Below, piece by piece: positions 53,127-61,828 of a DNA stretch of 64,000 nucleotides (positions are counted from its first letter, which is position 1; each line of letters begins with the position of its first letter). The notes below the pieces were generated by a model. That model had not been told where the DNA came from. It was given only the letters and a program-made list of their open reading frames with translations, and ran no database searches. The translations under genes and the position numbers were made by a program. The DNA is from Paractinoplanes aksuensis (lineage in GTDB: Bacteria; Actinomycetota; Actinomycetes; Mycobacteriales; Micromonosporaceae), in assembly GCF_024137025.1 (NCBI RefSeq), contig NZ_JAMYJR010000016.1, positions 62,001 to 126,000 of the forward strand, read 5' to 3'.

Positions 53127-54517
53127 GCGATGCCCTTGAGGTAGGCGCCGTTCTGGTTCTGGAATTCGTAGTTGTAGAACTTGTCCCAGTTGATCGACCA
53201 GGTCATCAGGCCGCGGAAGTTGGGGTTGGTGCCGCTGCGCAGGGTGTACGAGCCGCAGTTGATGTTGCGGATCAGGCAGTTGACGGCCTGTTGGATCGCG
53301 GAGGGGGCTACGTAGCCGTTGCCGGCGCTGACCGAGGACGGGGCGCCGAAGGCGATCTGGTCCTCGCGCAGGCCGGGGAAGACGTTGGCGGTGTTGCCGG
53401 CGACCGGGAAGCCGGCCAGCAGCATGTCGGTCATGGCGATGTGGAAGTCGGCGCCGCCCATCGAGTGGTACTGGTTGTCCAGGCCCATGATGGAGCCCGA
53501 GTTGTAGTCCTGGACGTGCAGCACGGTGATGTCGTTGCGCAGCGCGTGGATGACCGGCAGGTACGAGCCGGCGCGCGGGTCCTGGCCGCCCCAGGGGCCC
53601 GAGCCGTAGTACTGGTAGCCGAGCTGCACGAAGAATGTCTCGGGGGCCATGGTGAGCACGAAGTTCGAGCCGTAGCGGGCCTTCAGGCTTCTCAGTGCGC
53701 TGATCAAGTTGACGATGACCGGGGTGGTCGGGTTCTTGAAGTCGGTGTCACCGGTGTTGAGCGAGAGCGAGTGGCCCTCGAAGTCGACGTCGACGCCGTC
53801 CAGGCCGTACTCGTCGATGATGGCGCTGACCGAGCTGACGAACTTGTCCCGGGCGGCGGTCGTGGTCAGCTGGACCTGGCCGTTCTGGCCGCCGATCGAG
53901 AGCAGCACCTTCTTGCCGGCGTTGCGCTTGGCCCGGATCGCGGCGATGAAGTCGGCCTTGCTCTCGACGCCGGGGCACTCGGCGGCCGGGCAGAGCGTGA
54001 ACCGGATGTCGCCCGAGGTCACCGTGGTCGGCTCGCCGAAGGCCAGGTTGATGATGTCCCAGTTGGCGGGGACGTCGGCCATCCGCACGTAGCCGGAGCC
54101 GTTGGCGAAGCTGGAGTGCAGGTAGCCGATGAGCGCACGCTTGGGCAGGCCGGTGTTCGGCGGCGGCGTCGTCGTGGGCGGGGGCGTCGTGGGGGGCGGG
54201 GTGGTCGGCGGCGGGGTGCTGGGCGGGGGCGTCGTGGTCGGCGGCGGGGTGGTCGGGGGTGTGGTGCCGCCGCAGACCCCGTTGTCGATCCAGACGTCCC
54301 ACTGACCGCTGTGGGTCGACGGCGACTCGTTCTGCGTCCACCACTTGGCGGTGTAGTTGCGGCCGTTCTGCGAGGCGCTGTTGTCCTTGACGTAGACGGC
54401 GCTCGAGCTCCACGCCGGCGCGCAGGCGGCCGCCGCGCTGGCGCTGGAAGCGAGGTACACAGTGCCGCCACCAGCCGCAAGCACCGCGGCCATGGCGAAG
54501 ATCATCGATCGGCGCAT
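53123..54517 (-). CDS. Secreted GH18 chitinase with N-terminal chitin-binding module
   Basis: A 464-aa enzyme: signal peptide (1-29), CBM5/12-like module (WSSSAVYVKDNSASQNG, then KWWTQNESPSTHSGQWD), a PPTT-type linker of about 38 residues, and a GH18 barrel with DGVDVDFE (proton donor E247). It shares layout and CBM with the two chitinases at 34.9-37.4 kb but its catalytic domain is of a different subgroup (YGSNFVLTMAPETFFVQLGY split). Start ATG 54517 (TTG 54523 also in frame); no ribosome site. Upstream ACTGTTAA half-palindrome matches the other chitinase operon. Confidence 0.93.
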   Translation of the reverse strand: MRRSMIFAMAAVLAAGGGTVYLASSASAAAACAPAWSSSAVYVKDNSASQNGRNYTAKWWTQNESPSTHSGQWDVWIDNGVCGGTTPPTTPPPTTTPPPSTPPPTTPPPTTPPPTTTPPPNTGLPKRALIGYLHSSFANGSGYVRMADVPANWDIINLAFGEPTTVTSGDIRFTLCPAAECPGVESKADFIAAIRAKRNAGKKVLLSIGGQNGQVQLTTTAARDKFVSSVSAIIDEYGLDGVDVDFEGHSLSLNTGDTDFKNPTTPVIVNLISALRSLKARYGSNFVLTMAPETFFVQLGYQYYGSGPWGGQDPRAGSYLPVIHALRNDITVLHVQDYNSGSIMGLDNQYHSMGGADFHIAMTDMLLAGFPVAGNTANVFPGLREDQIAFGAPSSVSAGNGYVAPSAIQQAVNCLIRNINCGSYTLRSGTNPNFRGLMTWSINWDKFYNYEFQNQNGAYLKGIA

Positions 54518-54564
54518 AGCCAAGTATGAATACTGTTAAGTTTATTTGTAAATAGCGTACGAGG

Positions 54565-55044
54565 TCAGCTGCCGGGCAGGAACTCCGCGCGGTCGAGGAA
54601 GCCGTCGCCGTCGTCGTCGAACATGCGTTTTTCGAAGACGCCGTCGCGGTCCTTGTCGTAGTCGGCGAAGTCGACGCGGTTGTCCAGGTCGACGTCGGTG
54701 CCGACGAAGTCGACGGCGCCGTCGCCGTTCACGTCGACCAGGATGTCGACGCCGCCGTCGGCTCGGCCCAGGTAGATCGCGTCCTCGTCGGTGCCGTCGC
54801 CGTCGGCGTCGACCGTGTTGTCGTAGCCCTCGGGCGGGGCCAGGCCGACCGCCGCCTCGGCGATCGTGGCGCCCACCGTGATGTCGGGCAGGCCGTCGAG
54901 GTCGGGGCGGTCACCGAAGCCGCTCTGCGCGGCGCCGGGCCCGTCCGCGGTGACGTCTTCCGCCGTGCGGTCGGCGACCATGCCGGCCACCGTGCCGAAT
55001 TCCGACCACACGCCCAGATTGTTCTCGCCGTCGTGTCGAACCAT
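54565..55044 (-). CDS. DxDGD-repeat (EF-hand/TSP3-like) acidic protein
   Basis: A 159-aa strongly acidic protein whose second half is a run of calcium-loop-like repeats: DADGDGTDED, DVNGDGAVDF, DLDNRVDFAD, DKDRDGVFEK and DDDGDGFLDR. There is no signal peptide or membrane helix. The first half (DLDGLPDITVGATIAEAAVG) contains one more degenerate repeat. Such loops bind Ca2+ in EF-hand, dockerin or TSP3 proteins. ATG 55044 may be leaderless (TACCGT ending 6 nt upstream), or read through from the Cys-rich gene 19 bp upstream. The function is unknown. Confidence 0.78.
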   Translation of the reverse strand: MVRHDGENNLGVWSEFGTVAGMVADRTAEDVTADGPGAAQSGFGDRPDLDGLPDITVGATIAEAAVGLAPPEGYDNTVDADGDGTDEDAIYLGRADGGVDILVDVNGDGAVDFVGTDVDLDNRVDFADYDKDRDGVFEKRMFDDDGDGFLDRAEFLPGS

Positions 55045-55062
55045 GCACTGACGGTACGGCCC

Positions 55063-55278
55063 TCAGTCCAGTTCCGGCATCGCCACCGCGTGGGGCCGGG
55101 GCCGGCAGGTGCCGCACTGCACCGCGTCGTCGACCACCAGCGCCTCGGCCCGCCGCCTCGTCTCGGACCGGCTGACCTGCAACAGGTAGGGACCGAACCG
55201 GGCGTGTTCGGCGCAGACGCCGCGGCCGCAGAAGCGGCAGCTCGCCCGGGCCGACTCGGCGCAGAACCAGCAGAGCAT
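55063..55278 (-). CDS. Cysteine-rich zinc-ribbon-like miniprotein
   Basis: A 71-aa protein with CWFC at 3-6, CRFC at 14-17, C22, and CGTC at 55-58, plus H25: a treble of CxxC knuckles typical of small zinc-binding proteins. It starts at ATG 55278 behind a strong AGGAGG. It lies 39 bp after the 1058-aa membrane protein and 18 bp before the DxDGD protein, so the three are probably one operon. No family recognised. Confidence 0.75.
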   Translation of the reverse strand: MLCWFCAESARASCRFCGRGVCAEHARFGPYLLQVSRSETRRRAEALVVDDAVQCGTCRPRPHAVAMPELD

Positions 55279-55317
55279 CGAACCTCCTGACGAAGGACAA
55301 CGGGGGTGCGCCCCCGG

Positions 55318-58300
55318 TCATTCGTCGTCGGTCGGGCTCGACTCCGGAATGTCGGGCGGCGGTGTCGTGGCCGGCGGGGCGGTGGTGGTCGGCGGGGGCG
55401 GCGCGGTCGTCGGGTCGGGGGTGGGCGTCGGCCGGGGCGACGGGGGCGGCGTGGTGGCCGGGGCCGTGGACGGCCGGGTCGTCGTCGGCGGCCGGAAGGT
55501 CGGCCGGGTGGTGGGGTTACGGGTCGGCTCGGTGTCGTCGTCGCCGGGGTCAGCGGTCTGTGACGGTGTGACTACACTATCGCTCGTCGGGGCCGTGGCG
55601 CTCGGGACGATCGACGGATTGATCGATTCCGAATCGGACGGTAGGGGCTCGAACGTGTCCTCGGGTTCGGGGCTGCTCGAGGCGGGCGCCTCGACCGGCT
55701 TCCCGTCGGCGCAGGCGAGCTGGCCGCCGGCGGGCTGAGCGGCCGTGCCGTCGGCGGCGACCGTGCCCCGCGCGACGGTGAGCGCTTCCGGCTCCACCGA
55801 ATACCAGGCCGCGCCGTTGTTGGTGACCGAGCCGGCGCTGCGGTCGACGGTGAGCGCCAGGGGCTTGTACGCGCCACTGGTGCTGCCCGTGCCGGCCAGC
55901 AACCGTCCCGACTGCAGCGAGAGGGTGGCCCTGGGCGCCTGGTCGCGCCCGCCGCCGGTGCTGATCGTGCCCACCCCGACCCGGGTGTTCGCGCAGAGCA
56001 GCGCCGTCGCGCCGCCCGGGAAGGTCAGGGTGGCCGTGGCCCGGGGCGACACCTCGATCGTCTCGCCCTGGTCGAGGTAGCGCCGAGCGCCGTCCGCGAG
56101 GTTCTGCGGCGCGCCGTCGAGGGAAGCTGTGACCAGGCCGCCGTCGATCGTCAGCAGCACCCGGTTGGCGGGCATCTCGGCCCAGGCCGGGCCGGGGCGG
56201 AACGACAGGCCGGTGAGGAACAGGGCCGTGGTCAGCACGACGACGGTGAGCCAGGTCAGGCCCCGTTCGAAGCGCTTGTCGGCCTCGGGGTTGCCGCCGC
56301 CGTCGGGCGGGCCGGGCGGCAGGTTGAGCGGCGGGTACGAGCCACCGCCGGGGGAACCGGGTCGCAGCGCGCCCTTGCCCGAGACGACCGGCATGGGCGA
56401 GCCCGGCCGGTGGGTGGCGCCGACCAGGGGCGGCAGGTCGGAGGCGTCGGGCACGACCCACAGGCGTACGGGCGTGATGGTCTGGGCGACCATGCCGGGG
56501 CTACCGTCGCCGACCGGGCCGACCAGCGTGCCCCGGCGCAGTTCGACGCCGTCGGGCAGCGCGATCACGCCGGACTCGACGACCACGGCGTGGGTCGGTC
56601 CGGGCAGGATGACCGGCGCGCCCGGGTCGAGGTCGACCGGGTGGGCCGAGGCGATCAGGGCCAGGCGCTGGTCGACCGCGAGGCCGGCCAGCGCGGGGGT
56701 GTCGGCGAACAGCGCCTCGGCCTCGACCCGGTCGTGCGGGGGCGGGCCGGGCAGCGGCCCGACGACGGTGGCCACGGTCGCGGCCGGGATGGACAGCAGC
56801 GTGGTGCCGGCGGTGTGCCAGTCGAGCTGGGTGGACCGGCCGGTGATCGCGTTGACCAGACCGACGACGGCGCCGGGGCCGACGTGGTGGCGGATCGTGC
56901 CGGGCGGGTCGCCGGGGCGGCGCGCCTCCAGGGCGCCCTCGACGACCACGAAGACGGCCTGCTGGGCGCCGCCGGCGTCGACGATGCGGCGGCCGGTCGG
57001 CGGGTGCACCCAGCGCGCCCGGGAGGCCAGGCCCTGCAGGGCCGGCTCGGGCAGGCCGCCCAGTTCCGAGGCGCGCAGCGCGGCCAGGCGGCGAGGGCTG
57101 TCGGCCTCGCGGTCGTTCTCGGCCCGGCGCAGCCGCGAGGTGGCCCACCATTTGGTGAGCCGGCCGAGCAGGAAGTAGACGACCGGCGCGGCCAGGCCGA
57201 GCACGATCACCAGCAGCAACAGGATGCCGAGCGGGCCGTCGTGCCAGAGCCCGGTGGCCAGGCCGGAGAGCCTGTCCTCCCAGAGCCGGACGGCCACGTT
57301 GACGCCCACGGCGAGCCAGCACACAGCCAGGAAGCCGTAGAGCGCGATGAGCCGGCCCTCGCGGTCGAGGGTGCCCCAGCGCGGCGGACGGCCCCGTAGC
57401 CGCCCGCTGACCCAGGCCAACGCCCGGTTGCGGACTTGCGGCACCTCGAGCCAGTTCATCAGCAGGTACTGCCCGTCGAGCGGCAGCAGCGGGCTGAGGT
57501 GGACGAACGCGCTCAGGTAGCAGAGGAAGGCCAGCTTGAAGGCCAGGTCGGCCGCCGAGGGCAGGGCCAGGCCGGCCAGTTGGGCCAGACCGCCGAGGAA
57601 CAGCGCGCTCAGCGGCCCGGCCGCCGAGACCAGGATGCGGGCGCGGCGGCCGGCCATCCAGACGTCGCTGGTGTCGACGAACAGCGAGGGCAGGCCGAAC
57701 CAGACGAGGAAGCCGGCGGCCGGCACCTCACGGCCGGAGTGTTTGGCCGCCATGGCCCGGGCCCATTCGCGGACGCCGACCACGACCAGGTTGAGCAGCA
57801 CGAGGGTGAGGGCGCCGGCCACGTAGGAGTCACCGGTGAGGAACAGCGAGCGGCTGCCCCGCGTCCAGGTGGCCACGAAGAGCCCGAAGCCGGCCAGCGC
57901 GAGCACGGCGGTGACGATGGCCGCGACCTTGTTGAAGAACAGCCGGCCGCCGGCCCGGTAGAGCGCGGTGACCAGGCCGTCCACGTTGACCAGGAGCATG
58001 CGGCGGCCGCGGGCGGCGGCCAGCAGCGAGTTGCCGACGCGTTCCGGCAGCGGGCGGCGGGCCAGCTCCTCCAGCGGGCGGAAGGCGTCCATCGGCAGTT
58101 CGTCGAGCATGCGGTGACCGGCCAGGTCGGCCACCACCCGGCGCACCTGGTCGGGGGCGAGCCGGCCGGCGATGCGGGCGAACTCGGCGACCAGCCGGGC
58201 CACCGTGTGCTCGCCGTCCATCAGCAGCGCGAGCTCCCACTCCTCGGGGGTGAGCCGCAGGTAGCTGGCGCGTTCACCGTCCTCGGGCGAGCGCAGCATG

Positions 58301-58494
58301 ATGTAGTCGCCGCCGCGGGCGTCGATGAGCTGGACGTACTCGACCCCGGCGCGCAGGACGGGCCGCGCGCTCGCCGGGTTGAGCCGGTCGACGACCGCTC
58401 CCCACAGCCCGGGATCCGCCGGGCCGGACGGTTCACCCGGGGCGCGACCGGACAGCGCCTCCCAGACGTTCATCCGGTTCTCGACGTACGTCAA
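55318..58494 (-). CDS. Multidomain membrane protein: PqqD-like, degenerate M50, cNMP-like, FecR-like
   Basis: A 1058-aa protein. Residues 44-135 resemble a PqqD/RRE-like winged helix (RLTPEEWELALLMDGEHTV). Membrane helices begin at about 190; the helix where peptide zinc metalloproteases (M50) have HELGHA reads RE-WAR-AM (242-248), so both metal histidines are missing, while the later Asp motif LPLDGQYLL (338-345) is kept. After six or so helices, 484-690 look like two cyclic-nucleotide-binding folds (VFVVVEGALEARRPGDPPGT, then LVNAITGRS). A helix at 746-764 leads to an external FecR-like domain (776-912) and a Pro/Thr/Ser tail to 1058. TTG 58494 has GAGAGG 6 nt upstream; ATG 58473 is possible. 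Probably a catalytically dead M50 used as scaffold or sensor. Confidence 0.75.
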   Translation of the reverse strand: MTYVENRMNVWEALSGRAPGEPSGPADPGLWGAVVDRLNPASARPVLRAGVEYVQLIDARGGDYIMLRSPEDGERASYLRLTPEEWELALLMDGEHTVARLVAEFARIAGRLAPDQVRRVVADLAGHRMLDELPMDAFRPLEELARRPLPERVGNSLLAAARGRRMLLVNVDGLVTALYRAGGRLFFNKVAAIVTAVLALAGFGLFVATWTRGSRSLFLTGDSYVAGALTLVLLNLVVVGVREWARAMAAKHSGREVPAAGFLVWFGLPSLFVDTSDVWMAGRRARILVSAAGPLSALFLGGLAQLAGLALPSAADLAFKLAFLCYLSAFVHLSPLLPLDGQYLLMNWLEVPQVRNRALAWVSGRLRGRPPRWGTLDREGRLIALYGFLAVCWLAVGVNVAVRLWEDRLSGLATGLWHDGPLGILLLLVIVLGLAAPVVYFLLGRLTKWWATSRLRRAENDREADSPRRLAALRASELGGLPEPALQGLASRARWVHPPTGRRIVDAGGAQQAVFVVVEGALEARRPGDPPGTIRHHVGPGAVVGLVNAITGRSTQLDWHTAGTTLLSIPAATVATVVGPLPGPPPHDRVEAEALFADTPALAGLAVDQRLALIASAHPVDLDPGAPVILPGPTHAVVVESGVIALPDGVELRRGTLVGPVGDGSPGMVAQTITPVRLWVVPDASDLPPLVGATHRPGSPMPVVSGKGALRPGSPGGGSYPPLNLPPGPPDGGGNPEADKRFERGLTWLTVVVLTTALFLTGLSFRPGPAWAEMPANRVLLTIDGGLVTASLDGAPQNLADGARRYLDQGETIEVSPRATATLTFPGGATALLCANTRVGVGTISTGGGRDQAPRATLSLQSGRLLAGTGSTSGAYKPLALTVDRSAGSVTNNGAAWYSVEPEALTVARGTVAADGTAAQPAGGQLACADGKPVEAPASSSPEPEDTFEPLPSDSESINPSIVPSATAPTSDSVVTPSQTADPGDDDTEPTRNPTTRPTFRPPTTTRPSTAPATTPPPSPRPTPTPDPTTAPPPPTTTAPPATTPPPDIPESSPTDDE

Positions 58495-58627
58495 CTGGTG
58501 CCTCTCAGTGCCGGGGGGAGCGCCGATGCGAATGGCAGATTAGGCGCTCGGGAAGCCCGATGGCGAGTCCCCCGCGGGTCTTTGCACCGTTTTGTTGGTG
58601 ATTCGGCAAATGACGCCGGACAAACGT

Positions 58628-58670
58628 ACGGCGGGTGGCGCGGCAACCCCCTTGCCGCGCCACCCGCCGT
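58628..58670 (-). terminator. Terminator after htrA
   Basis: ACGGCGGGTGGCGCGGCAA (58628-58646) and TTGCCGCGCCACCCGCCGT (58652-58670) form a perfect 19-bp stem with a CCCCC loop; on the minus strand CGTTTG follows. It separates the htrA gene from the 1058-aa gene. Confidence 0.88.
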
Positions 58671-58686
58671 AGCGGAGGGAAAAGCT

Positions 58687-60195
58687 CTACTTGGCCTCGG
58701 CCAGAGTCACCGTGATCTGCTTCTTCTCGCCGTCACGGGTGTAGTCGAGGGTCATCTTCTGACCGACCGTGCCGGACTGGACCGCCGCCACCAGGTCGTC
58801 GGAGTCGCCGATGGTCTTGCCGTCGGCCGCGGTGACCACGTCGCCCTGCTGCAGGCCGGCCGCGGCGGCCGCGCTGCCGGGGGTGACGCTGCTGACCAGC
58901 GCGCCGCCGTTCTCGGCCGGGGTCACACTGACGCCCAGCGCCGGGTGGCTGACCTTCTTGCCGGCCATCAGGTCGTCGGCCACCTGCTTGGCCTTGTCGC
59001 TCGGGATCGCGAAGCCCAGGCCGATGTTGCCGGTGCTGCCCGAGGTGGCGATGGCCGAGTTGATGCCGATGACCTCGCCGTTCGTGTTGACCAGGGCGCC
59101 GCCCGAGTTGCCGGGGTTGATCGGCGCGTCGGTCTGCAGCAGGCCGGACATCGACTGGGCTCCGCCCTGCTGCTGTTGCTGCTGGTTGCCGAACGGGCTC
59201 TGCTGCTCGCCGTCCTGGCTGCCGGCCTGAATGGTGCGATCTTTGGCGCTGATGATGCCGGCGGTGACCGAGCCCTCGAGGCCGAGCGGGCTGCCGATGG
59301 CCAGCACCGTGTCGCCCACCTGCATCTTGGCGCTGCTGCCGAACGTGGCCGCCTTGAGGTCGGACAGGCCGGAGGTCTTGATGACGGCCAGGTCGGTGCG
59401 CGGGTCGGTGCCGACGATGGTGGCCTCGGCCTTCTTGCCGTCGGCGAAGATCACGGTCACCTTGTCGCCCTGGGCCGTGGCCACCACGTGGTTGTTGGTG
59501 ACGACGTAGCCGTCGGTCGAGATGACCACGCCCGAGCCCTCACCGCTGCCGGTGGTGATCGAGACGACGCTGTCCTGCACGGCCTCGGCGATCTGGGCCA
59601 GCGACGAGCGGTCGACCACCCGGGTCACCGACGAGTTGCCGGTCTGCACCGAGGGGGAACTGCCGCCGTCGTTGAAGGCGAGCGCCGTGGCCGCGCCGAC
59701 GCCGCCCGCGCCCAGCGCGATCAGCACGGCGGCGGCGCCGGCGACGAAGATCTTGCGGCCGCGGCCGTTGCCACGGGGCTGCTGCTGCGGGTCGACCGGG
59801 GCGGCCCAGATCGGCTGGCCGTCGGAGCCCGGAAGGGTCTGGGTGGTGCCGCCGGGCGCCCAGGCGCCGTAGCCGGCCTGCTGGCCGTACGCCTGCTGGT
59901 GGAAGCCGGGGTGCGGCTGCTGCTGGCCGTAGGCCTGGCCCTGCTGCCAGGGCGATTGCGGCTGCTGCGGCTGCCACTGCGGTGCGCCCGAGTAGGGGGT
60001 GGCGGACTGCGGAACGCCCGAATGGGGGGCGGCGGACGCCGGCGGCCCCCAGTGAGGAGCCTGCGGCGGGGCGGGCTGCGGGGCCGGCGGGACTGCCGGC
60101 TGCGCGGCGGTCGGCTCCTCAGACTGTCCCCGCTGCGGGCTGCTGCTCTCGGAGGAGGCGTCCGCGGGTCGCGGGTCGGTCTCGTTCTCGTTCAT
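58687..60195 (-). CDS. HtrA/DegP-type membrane-anchored serine protease
   Basis: A 502-aa envelope quality-control protease. A long Gln/Pro/Ala-rich cytoplasmic tail (1-145), one membrane helix (about 149-174), then a trypsin-like domain with H236 (NNHVV), D268 (TDLAVI) and S364 (GNSGGAL), and a C-terminal PDZ domain (about 402-497). ATG 60195 follows GGTGGGGG. In actinobacteria such proteases are often encoded after a two-component pair, as here, and are members of its envelope-stress regulon. Confidence 0.94.
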   Translation of the reverse strand: MNENETDPRPADASSESSSPQRGQSEEPTAAQPAVPPAPQPAPPQAPHWGPPASAAPHSGVPQSATPYSGAPQWQPQQPQSPWQQGQAYGQQQPHPGFHQQAYGQQAGYGAWAPGGTTQTLPGSDGQPIWAAPVDPQQQPRGNGRGRKIFVAGAAAVLIALGAGGVGAATALAFNDGGSSPSVQTGNSSVTRVVDRSSLAQIAEAVQDSVVSITTGSGEGSGVVISTDGYVVTNNHVVATAQGDKVTVIFADGKKAEATIVGTDPRTDLAVIKTSGLSDLKAATFGSSAKMQVGDTVLAIGSPLGLEGSVTAGIISAKDRTIQAGSQDGEQQSPFGNQQQQQQGGAQSMSGLLQTDAPINPGNSGGALVNTNGEVIGINSAIATSGSTGNIGLGFAIPSDKAKQVADDLMAGKKVSHPALGVSVTPAENGGALVSSVTPGSAAAAAGLQQGDVVTAADGKTIGDSDDLVAAVQSGTVGQKMTLDYTRDGEKKQITVTLAEAK

Positions 60196-60234
60196 GTCCC
60201 CCACCTTGCCCCGTTGGCCTCGTACCGACCTGTG

Positions 60235-61815
60235 CTAGCCCTGGATGTTTTCTGAAAACCCTTTGTCGGGATTTAGCGTAGGCAAAGTGACCCGGAACGT
60301 GGCGCCCTGCCCCGGTTCGCTGATCACCTCGACGGTTCCTTGGTGCGACCGGACGATCGCGGCCACGATGGCCAGCCCCAGACCGGTGCCGGTGGCCGCC
60401 CGGTCGGTGTGCCGGGTGCGGGCCTCGTCGGCGCGGTAGAACCGCTCGAACACGTGCGCCCGCTGCTTCTCGGAGAGGCCGGGCCCGGTGTCGGACACCT
60501 CGACCACCGCCCGGTCGTCCGATTCGGCATAGAGCCGCAGCGTCACCGTCGCGTCGGGCGGGGTGTGGACCAGCGCGTTGGTCATCAGGTTGCCGATGAC
60601 CTGGCGCAGCCGGGCGTCGTCACCCCAGGCCACGAGCTGTTCGGGCTGGTCGCGCACCTCGAGCTCGATCGTGCGCTCGGGGGCCGTCGCCTCGGCCGCC
60701 TGCACCGCGTCGAGGGCGAGCACGGGCAGCTCGACCGGGCCCAGGTTGAGCGGGCGCTCACGGTCGAGCCGGGCCAGCAACAGCAGGTCCTCGACGAGCA
60801 GGCCCATGCGGGCGGCCTCGTCCTCGATCCGGCGGACGAGGCGGACGACGTCCTCGGGGTCGGTCACCGCGCCCTGGCGGTAGAGCTCGGCGAAGCCGCG
60901 GATGGTCGTCAGCGGCGTACGCAATTCGTGCGAAGCATCGGCCACGAACTGCCGCATCTTGCCCTCGGAGCGCACCGCCCGGGCCTCGGAGAGCTGTGCC
61001 GCGTCGGCCGCCTCGACCGCGGCCGCCTCGGCCTCGCGCGCGGCCGACTCGCTCTGGGCGCGCGCGCTGAAGGCAGCCTCGATCTGGGCCAGCATGGCGT
61101 TGAGGGCCTTGGCCAGGCGGCCCAGCTCGGTCGTGGGCTCACCCTCACGGGCCTCGGGGTCGGGCACCCGCTGGGTCAGGTCGCCGGCCGCGATGGCGGC
61201 CGCCGTGCGTTCGATCTGCAGCAGCGGGACCAGGCTCTGGCGCACGATGGCGGCCCCGATCGAGGCCAGCGCGATCAGCACGCCCACGCCCACCAGCAGG
61301 TCGACCCAGACCATCTGGTTGACGGCCAGGCCGATCACCGACAGCTTCTCGGCGACCTGGATGACCTGGGTGTTCTCGTCGACCACGACCACCACGCGCC
61401 AGTGCACGTTGCCGCTGGGCGAGCGCACCGTGTACGGCTCGCCGAGCACGGCGTTGACCTCGTCGAGCCCCTTGACCAGCGGCGGCAGGTCTTCCGGCTT
61501 GAGCGAGCCGTCACCCACGACCGGCTGGTCGGAGCGGACGCCCCAGACCGACGAGGTGGAGACGTAGAAGTCGCCCGGCACCGGGATCTTCGAGCCGTAG
61601 CGCGCCTTGGCGATCGTCTCGGCATAGATGCTCAGCGACGTGTCGAGCCGGTCGAGCAGGTAGTTGTGCAGCGCGTACGTGCTGGCCGCGCTGATCGCGG
61701 TGAGCGCGGCGAAGACCAGGATGAGGACGGACGCCACCAGCTTGATGCGCAGCGAGACCTTGCGCAGGCTGGGTTGCGGCGGGATCGAGTTGCGAACCCG
61801 CTCGGTGAGCGTCAC
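60235..61815 (-). CDS. Sensor histidine kinase with HAMP domain
   Basis: A 526-aa kinase. Helix 1 at about 25-48, an external sensor of about 110 residues, helix 2 at about 165-190, HAMP (190-245), a coiled segment, then HisKA with the phospho-acceptor H296 in DASHELRTPL and HATPase with NLMTNALVHTP, VSDTGPGLS and GTGLGLAI. Architecture like MprB/CseC envelope-stress sensors. GTG 61815 lies 13 bp after the response-regulator stop, so the two are one operon; htrA follows 39 bp later. Confidence 0.94.
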   Translation of the reverse strand: MTLTERVRNSIPPQPSLRKVSLRIKLVASVLILVFAALTAISAASTYALHNYLLDRLDTSLSIYAETIAKARYGSKIPVPGDFYVSTSSVWGVRSDQPVVGDGSLKPEDLPPLVKGLDEVNAVLGEPYTVRSPSGNVHWRVVVVVDENTQVIQVAEKLSVIGLAVNQMVWVDLLVGVGVLIALASIGAAIVRQSLVPLLQIERTAAAIAAGDLTQRVPDPEAREGEPTTELGRLAKALNAMLAQIEAAFSARAQSESAAREAEAAAVEAADAAQLSEARAVRSEGKMRQFVADASHELRTPLTTIRGFAELYRQGAVTDPEDVVRLVRRIEDEAARMGLLVEDLLLLARLDRERPLNLGPVELPVLALDAVQAAEATAPERTIELEVRDQPEQLVAWGDDARLRQVIGNLMTNALVHTPPDATVTLRLYAESDDRAVVEVSDTGPGLSEKQRAHVFERFYRADEARTRHTDRAATGTGLGLAIVAAIVRSHQGTVEVISEPGQGATFRVTLPTLNPDKGFSENIQG

Positions 61816-61828
61816 GGTCGCGGCCGGC

